Below are positions 5,050 through 8,929 of a stretch of 8,929 bases of DNA, one piece after another. The translations under genes were made by a program, and so were the position numbers. This DNA comes from CAYWRO01 sp964460345. GTDB lineage: Bacteria > Planctomycetota > Phycisphaerae > Phycisphaerales > UBA1924. How positions within the stretch are numbered: the first letter of the stretch is position 1; each line of letters opens with the position of its first letter. Location: contig CAYWRO010000112.1 in the NCBI GenBank assembly GCA_964460345.1, forward strand, positions 1 to 8,929, in the 5' to 3' direction. Under the pieces are notes generated by a model. The model searched no databases and was not told where the DNA came from. It was given only the letters and a program-made list of their open reading frames with translations.

Positions 5050-5634
5050 ATGACGCGTCGTCGCGAACGACTGTTGATTCAGGCCGCCATCGACGGTGAC
5101 CGTGCCGCCGCGGAGGGCCTCATCAGGGCTCACCAGGCCTCGCTGTATGCCTACATGCTGCGGATGTCGGGTCGGCCGGATGTCGCCGAGGACATCGTGC
5201 AGGATGCGTTCGTTCGGGCGCTGACGAATCTTCACCGATTTGATTTCCGGTTCCGGTTCTCGACGTGGCTTTTCACGATTGCCAAGCGGCTTCACGTTAA
5301 CGCCTGCCAGAAGCACCGGCCGGCGTACGACTCGGATGTGGTCAGCAGCCGCGAAGGCGCGTGGCGCGCGCCGGATGCGCCGACGATCGACAATGAGGTG
5401 AACGACAACGCGCGATCGGCCCTTGATGAGGCGCTGGCGTCTCTCGGTCATGAGCAGCGCGAGATCCTCGTTTTGTTCCATCAGCTCGACTGGTCGATTG
5501 CGCAGATCAGCGAGCACATGGACATGCCCGAAGGCACGATCAAGAGCCACCTGCACCGCGGCCGCCGGAAACTGCGCCGTTATATTGAGGAGCACGCCTC
5601 GCAACTCGCCCTGGTTCAGGAGGTGTGGGTGTGA
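5050..5634 (+). CDS. ECF-type sigma-70 family RNA polymerase sigma factor
   Basis: A 194-residue extracytoplasmic-function sigma factor with only regions 2 and 4. Region 2 spans about 20-90: LIRAHQASLYAYMLRMSG, then the core-binding DIVQDAFVRALTNL at 48-61 and the -10-recognising FRFSTWLFTIAKRL at 68-81. A linker at 92-118 is followed by region 4 at about 122-182, with LDEALASLGHEQREILVLF and the helix-turn-helix ISEHMDMPEGTIKSHLHRGR at 153-172, which binds -35 elements. The start is firm: an in-frame TGA at 5041-5043 leaves only 6 bases before the ATG, and the next Met is at 36, inside region 2. No Shine-Dalgarno is present. It overlaps the following membrane protein gene by 4 bases, the usual sigma/anti-sigma layout. 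Its regulon is unknown. Confidence 0.93.
   Translation: MTRRRERLLIQAAIDGDRAAAEGLIRAHQASLYAYMLRMSGRPDVAEDIVQDAFVRALTNLHRFDFRFRFSTWLFTIAKRLHVNACQKHRPAYDSDVVSSREGAWRAPDAPTIDNEVNDNARSALDEALASLGHEQREILVLFHQLDWSIAQISEHMDMPEGTIKSHLHRGRRKLRRYIEEHASQLALVQEVWV
5618..5623 (+). promoter_or_regulatory. Perfect Shine-Dalgarno inside the sigma gene
   Basis: AGGAGG within the sigma gene's last codons stands 7 bases before the GTG at 5631. That makes GTG 5631 the preferred start over the in-frame GTG at 5625 and implies translational coupling of the two genes through the GTGA overlap. Confidence 0.75.
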
Positions 5635-6329
5635 CGGGCGAGCATCCGCGGCAATCGGATTCACATGAGGACGACGTCGCCCGGGCCATGCGCCTGGATG
5701 TCGAGGCGCCGGACCTGACCGACAGCATTCTCGACCGCGTGTCGATGCACCGCACGTTCATCGATCGGCGGACGCGGCGCTGGTTGTGGGCGACGCGCGT
5801 GGCGATCGCCGCGAGCGTGCTGCTGGTGGCGGGCGTCATTGTCCTGGTGCATGAGCGCTACCCGCAGGTGCGTGGCGAAGCGCCTCGTCCGACGCCACTC
5901 TCCACCGTGGTGGCCGCCGCGCAGGGGGAAGCCCGGCGACTGGAAGGGCTCAGCCGGTTCGAGATTCCTGAGGCGCCTGCGCCGCGGCTGGCGGATGCGC
6001 GGCTCACCATCAGCGTGCCGGGGCCGATTGCGCCGAAGCAGCCTGCGGACGTTGTGCTCGTGACCGGCGCGGGCGAGCCGCAGACGATCGGCCTGCCGAT
6101 TTTTGCCGAGCTTGCCGTCACTTCGCGCCGCTTTGCCGATGTTGCTGTCGGTGATCGTGTCGCCCTGCGAGAGCGGCTGGAGTTTCCCTCCGCCACCGAA
6201 GCGGTTCACCGCTGGGCGATCACGGCCGATGCGCCGGTGACGCCGCGGCTGCTCCGCTGGAGCGGTCCGGAGAAGGCGCCGCTGCTGCTGCAGGGGCCGA
6301 TCTCCGACGAGATCCGTCTTCCCCGGTAG
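5631..6329 (+). CDS. Single-pass membrane protein, candidate anti-sigma factor
   Basis: A 232-residue protein with a short cytoplasmic N-terminus (1-50), one transmembrane helix at about 52-73 (LWATRVAIAASVLLVAGVIV) and a roughly 155-residue extracytoplasmic part. The N-terminal segment EAPDLTDSILDRV followed by FIDRRTRR just before the helix is a layout I recall from planctomycete proteins encoded beside ECF sigma genes. The HxxxCxxC zinc motif of common anti-sigma domains is absent (no cysteine at all), so if it is an anti-sigma factor it belongs to a different or degenerate type. The outer region shows beta-like stretches (ADVVLVTGAG, LTISVPGP) but no domain I can name. The function is inferred from the 4-base overlap with the sigma gene and from topology. 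Confidence 0.75.
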   Translation: MTGEHPRQSDSHEDDVARAMRLDVEAPDLTDSILDRVSMHRTFIDRRTRRWLWATRVAIAASVLLVAGVIVLVHERYPQVRGEAPRPTPLSTVVAAAQGEARRLEGLSRFEIPEAPAPRLADARLTISVPGPIAPKQPADVVLVTGAGEPQTIGLPIFAELAVTSRRFADVAVGDRVALRERLEFPSATEAVHRWAITADAPVTPRLLRWSGPEKAPLLLQGPISDEIRLPR

Positions 6330-6335
6330 GGCAAC

Positions 6336-8009
6336 GTGCTGCGAACCAAGCGTCGTGTCCTGTTGTTCGTGCTGATCGCTTGTGCGATCGTGCTTGCTCC
6401 GCGCGAGTTGAGGTTGATCTGCGCGGCCGGGTCCAGCGTGCAGGCGACGCCTGTGGAGGCGGGGGCGAAGCACCCGGTCGCGGCGGCCGCAGCGCTTCCG
6501 GCTGACCTTGAGGTCGTCATCATCATCGAGGATCTGGCGGCGCTGCGGCAGACCGCCGAGGCCGGAGCGGTGACGGCTCTCTTGAGCGAGGCGGGATTGG
6601 TCGAGCCGCTTGCTGAATCGTGGGCGATGCTCGCCGAGCGGCTCGGCTTGACCGCGGATGAGGCGATCGACCGGCTGCTCGGCCGGCGCGTTCTCCTGGC
6701 GCTGCGTCCGGGGGAGGCGCCGGCGACCTCCCGGCGCTGGACGCTGCTCAGCGATGTGGATGACGCCACGGCGGACCTGCTGCGGTCTCGCCTGGATGTT
6801 GCGCCGCGCACGGTCGTCAAGGGGCAGCAGGTGTACGCGGTGGAGGGCGGCAACCTTGACCTGGCCCTTCATCGCCGGGCTGACAATCGCGTTACGCTGC
6901 TGCTCGGTCCTTCTGATGCGCCCCACCTGCTCAACGAGCTCATCCTCGCGGTCGTCCGGCCATTGCCGGAAGAGCAGACGATGGCGCGTTCGCCCGTGCT
7001 GGATGAGTCGCGGCGGCTTGGCGCGGCCGATGTGGTGGTGCTGGCGCGAGTGGATCCTCCGCCGGAGCAGGCTCGCCCGGGCGCGCCGCACTGGGACAAC
7101 TTTCTGGTTTTGAATCTTCGGCGTGAAGCGGCGGAGCCCCCTCAGAAGATGGGGGGCTTGTCGGCGCGCATCATTCTTCGCGACGCTTCGGCGTGGGAGC
7201 AGTTGGCGGGCATCACGCCTTTCAGCGATGCGCCCGTCGCCGCGGCGGGCGAGGCGCTGGTGGCGGTGCTCGAGGCGACGTCGCCGCGGGCGCAGGTTCC
7301 GGATGCCGCGGGCCCGGTTCGGGCGATTCTCTCGAATCTTGCGCCGCCGCCGGCGTTGAGCGAGCGCACGACGGGGCGGCGCGCGATGTTCGTTCTGCCG
7401 CGGGTGGATACTGGGGGGGAAGAGCCGCGGCCGGGCGTCCGCATTGCCTTTGCTGCGGAACTCGAGGGTGTTGAATCGGCGGCGCCGCTTGCCGATCGAC
7501 TCATCGCCGATCGCATCGGCGATGCGGAGCGGCTGCTGGGTTCTGACACGCCGCCGCCGAGCGTATCGGTGGGGATTCCGCTTCGCAGCGTGCGCACCGA
7601 GGCGCTGCGGCTTTCCCGCGGCAACGTGGTGGAACAGATTACGGGCGGGCGGCCGGTCGTTGCGTGGACCTTTCAACCGACGCCGGGGGGCGAGGAGGAG
7701 GAGGCCGGCTGGTGCGTGCTGAGCCTTTCGGCGGCGGACCAGGATCCGGCCGCCACGGCGCGGCAAGTCGCCCAGGCGCTGGTTGCGCCGCCCGGTGATG
7801 ACGCGCAGGCGAGACGGCGGTGGATGTCCGTCGGGCACATCGAGCCCGCTTCGCTCGCTGAGTCATTGGGGCAGTTGCCGGCGCTGCAGCGGCTGGTTGA
7901 CGGGCTTGGCCGCGTTCGGCGGATCGAGTGGCGGCTTGAACTGACCAACTTGCTTGATGTTGAGGGGGAGGCGACGATCCGCCTCGCTGAGCCGAAGCCG
8001 CTGTGGTGA
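6336..8009 (+). CDS. Large exported protein of unknown function
   Basis: A 557-residue protein from a GTG six bases after the membrane protein stop, with a weak AGGG ribosome site 5 bases upstream. Residues 1-22 (MLRTKRRVLLFVLIACAIVL) form a signal peptide or N-terminal anchor. The body is mainly soluble, starting LPADLEVVIIIEDLAALRQT at 54-73, which loosely resembles the opening of DUF3352-type exported proteins. The rest alternates strands and helices (for example RRVLLALRPGEAP, KGQQVYAVEGGNLDLAL, AGWCVLSLSAADQD) and closes with LLDVEGEATIRLAEP. I see no catalytic motif, metal site or repeat, and only one cysteine beyond the signal region. Its position behind the sigma and membrane protein genes suggests an envelope protein of the same unit, either its input or its output. 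It is a real gene by codon use and spacing; the function is unknown. Confidence 0.75.
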   Translation: MLRTKRRVLLFVLIACAIVLAPRELRLICAAGSSVQATPVEAGAKHPVAAAAALPADLEVVIIIEDLAALRQTAEAGAVTALLSEAGLVEPLAESWAMLAERLGLTADEAIDRLLGRRVLLALRPGEAPATSRRWTLLSDVDDATADLLRSRLDVAPRTVVKGQQVYAVEGGNLDLALHRRADNRVTLLLGPSDAPHLLNELILAVVRPLPEEQTMARSPVLDESRRLGAADVVVLARVDPPPEQARPGAPHWDNFLVLNLRREAAEPPQKMGGLSARIILRDASAWEQLAGITPFSDAPVAAAGEALVAVLEATSPRAQVPDAAGPVRAILSNLAPPPALSERTTGRRAMFVLPRVDTGGEEPRPGVRIAFAAELEGVESAAPLADRLIADRIGDAERLLGSDTPPPSVSVGIPLRSVRTEALRLSRGNVVEQITGGRPVVAWTFQPTPGGEEEEAGWCVLSLSAADQDPAATARQVAQALVAPPGDDAQARRRWMSVGHIEPASLAESLGQLPALQRLVDGLGRVRRIEWRLELTNLLDVEGEATIRLAEPKPLW

Positions 8010-8019
8010 GGGTCGGCAC

Positions 8020-8025
8020 TACGAT
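8020..8025 (+). promoter_or_regulatory. Candidate -10 box for leaderless xylB transcript
   Basis: TACGAT (TAnnnT type) lies 5 bases before the xylB ATG. No Shine-Dalgarno is in reach. It overlaps the 21-base gap after the exported protein gene, so xylB may have its own promoter in addition to read-through. Confidence 0.3.
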
Positions 8026-8030
8026 CGCCC

Positions 8031-8929
8031 ATGCCAGTTCTGCTCGGCGTTGATGTCGGGACATCCGCGACGAAGGTCATCGCCTGTGATGAAGGCGGGC
8101 GCGTGCTTGCCACGGCTTCTGCGCCGCACGAAATTCTTCAGGAGCGCGCCGGGTATTCCGAGCAGGATCCGCGCTGGTGGTGGCGCGCCGCGGCGGATGC
8201 TCTTCGCCAGGTGAGCGCGGCGGTGGGGGGCGCGGAGGGGATTGCGGGCATCGGACTGAGCGGGCAGATGCACGGGTCTGTGTTTCTGGATCGCGAGGCG
8301 CTCGACAATCCGGCGGTCGCCGAGCCGATCCGCCCGGCCCTGCTCTGGAACGACCAGCGCACGGCGGCGGAGTGCATGGAGATCGAAGCGGCTGCCGGCG
8401 GGCGGGCGGCGCTGCTGCGCAAGGTCGGCAACGCGGCCCTGCCGGGCTTTACCGCGCCGAAACTTCTCTGGCTGCGCAAGCACGAGCCGGAGCGGTTCAG
8501 GCGGCTCGCCGCGTTCTGCCTGCCGAAGGACTACATCCGTCTGCGCCTTACGGGTGACCTGGCGACGGATGTCGGCGACGCTTCCGGAACGCTTCTTTTT
8601 GATCCTGCCGCGAGGGCGTGGAGAGTGGACGTCTGCGAGGCGCTTGGGCTCAGCACGGGGCTGCTGCCGGCGGTTGCGGAGTCCGCCGCCGTCACGGGCC
8701 GCACGGCTGCTTACGCCGTGGCGGAGACGGGTGTGCCGGCGGGTGTGCCGGTTGTCGCGGGTTCGGGCGACAACATGACCAGTGCCGTTGGGTGCGGGGT
8801 TGTGCAGCCGGGTGAGGTCGCCGCGGTGCTGGGGACGAGCGGCGTCGTCATCTGTCATACTGACCGGCCTGCTGTTGATGATGCAGGTCCGACGCCGGGT
8901 CGCATTCACACGATGTGCGCGGCCGATGG
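8031..8929 (+). CDS. xylB: Xylulokinase, FGGY family, C-terminus beyond window
   Basis: The first 299 residues of an FGGY carbohydrate kinase that phosphorylates D-xylulose with ATP to give xylulose 5-phosphate, feeding the pentose phosphate pathway. Visible signatures are the N-terminal phosphate loop LLGVDVGTSATK at 4-15, GLSGQMHGSVFLD at 75-87 (substrate-binding Met-His at 80-81), RPALLWNDQRTAAEC at 101-115, PGFTAPKLLWLRKHEPERF at 138-156, LPKDYIRLRLTGDLATDVGD at 164-183, the catalytic Asp in GSGDN (Asp247), and the ATP-site LGTSG at 267-271. MHG, PGFTAPKLLW and LPKDY distinguish xylulokinase from glycerol kinase and other FGGY members. Full-length xylulokinases have about 480-500 residues, so roughly 40 percent is missing past the right edge. 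It lies 21 bases after the exported protein gene, with no xylose isomerase or transporter in the window. Confidence 0.95.
   Translation, partial: MPVLLGVDVGTSATKVIACDEGGRVLATASAPHEILQERAGYSEQDPRWWWRAAADALRQVSAAVGGAEGIAGIGLSGQMHGSVFLDREALDNPAVAEPIRPALLWNDQRTAAECMEIEAAAGGRAALLRKVGNAALPGFTAPKLLWLRKHEPERFRRLAAFCLPKDYIRLRLTGDLATDVGDASGTLLFDPAARAWRVDVCEALGLSTGLLPAVAESAAVTGRTAAYAVAETGVPAGVPVVAGSGDNMTSAVGCGVVQPGEVAAVLGTSGVVICHTDRPAVDDAGPTPGRIHTMCAAD

Noticed and set aside
5661..7838. Very long minus-strand open frame (725 residues) opposite the membrane and exported protein genes.
   Set aside because: Its translation is Arg/His/Gln-rich with no motifs, typical of an antisense shadow in GC-rich DNA, and the plus-strand genes are tightly spaced behind the sigma gene.

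Overview
The window is GC-rich with a strong preference for G/C at third codon positions. Gene content and intergenic repeats suggest a Planctomycetota bacterium, most likely Phycisphaerae-like. The pointers are a MerR-type helix-turn-helix fused to TPRs, a lipoprotein-like M48 protease, a tightly packed ECF sigma / membrane partner pair, and intergenic repeats whose translation on one strand gives EPRPSGSG- and HRSFTVAAL-like strings that I associate with planctomycete genomes. The taxonomic call rests on memory of these families, not on a database search.

Layout, left to right. (1) 1-47 is a G/C homopolymer tract that runs into a MerR-HTH/TPR protein gene (48-962, +). (2) 963-1451 has no credible gene. 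It holds a 57-bp tandem repeat and two copies of a 61-bp repeat; both contain the same short hairpin-forming core, in opposite orientations, between two convergent genes. (3) An M48 metalloprotease gene on the minus strand (1452-2462) diverges from a ubiE/menG-type quinone methyltransferase gene (2578-3387, +). (4) After a leader rich in inverted repeats comes a two-domain cobalamin-binding-like protein (3586-4290, +) that lacks the usual cobalamin-ligating histidine. It converges on a proline-rich hypothetical gene (4346-4873, -) across a near-perfect terminator hairpin. (5) From 5050 to the right edge, four + strand genes are packed together: ECF sigma factor, a single-pass membrane protein overlapping it by 4 bases (candidate anti-sigma factor), a large exported protein of unknown function, and a xylulokinase cut by the window end.

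How they may work together. The sigma gene, membrane protein and exported protein look like one cell-envelope sensing and expression unit, with strong Shine-Dalgarno coupling between the first two. The xylulokinase follows after only 21 bases, so it is either co-transcribed or has its own promoter. Three genes without a Shine-Dalgarno (menG-like, sigma, xylB) each have a TAnnnT box 5-8 bases before the start codon, which suggests leaderless transcripts. For the sigma gene an in-frame stop 6 bases upstream fixes the start, so this case is the strongest. I see no clear novel defence or mobile system. The most unusual items are the oriented repeat cluster, the leaderless pattern and the ligand-less B12-like protein.
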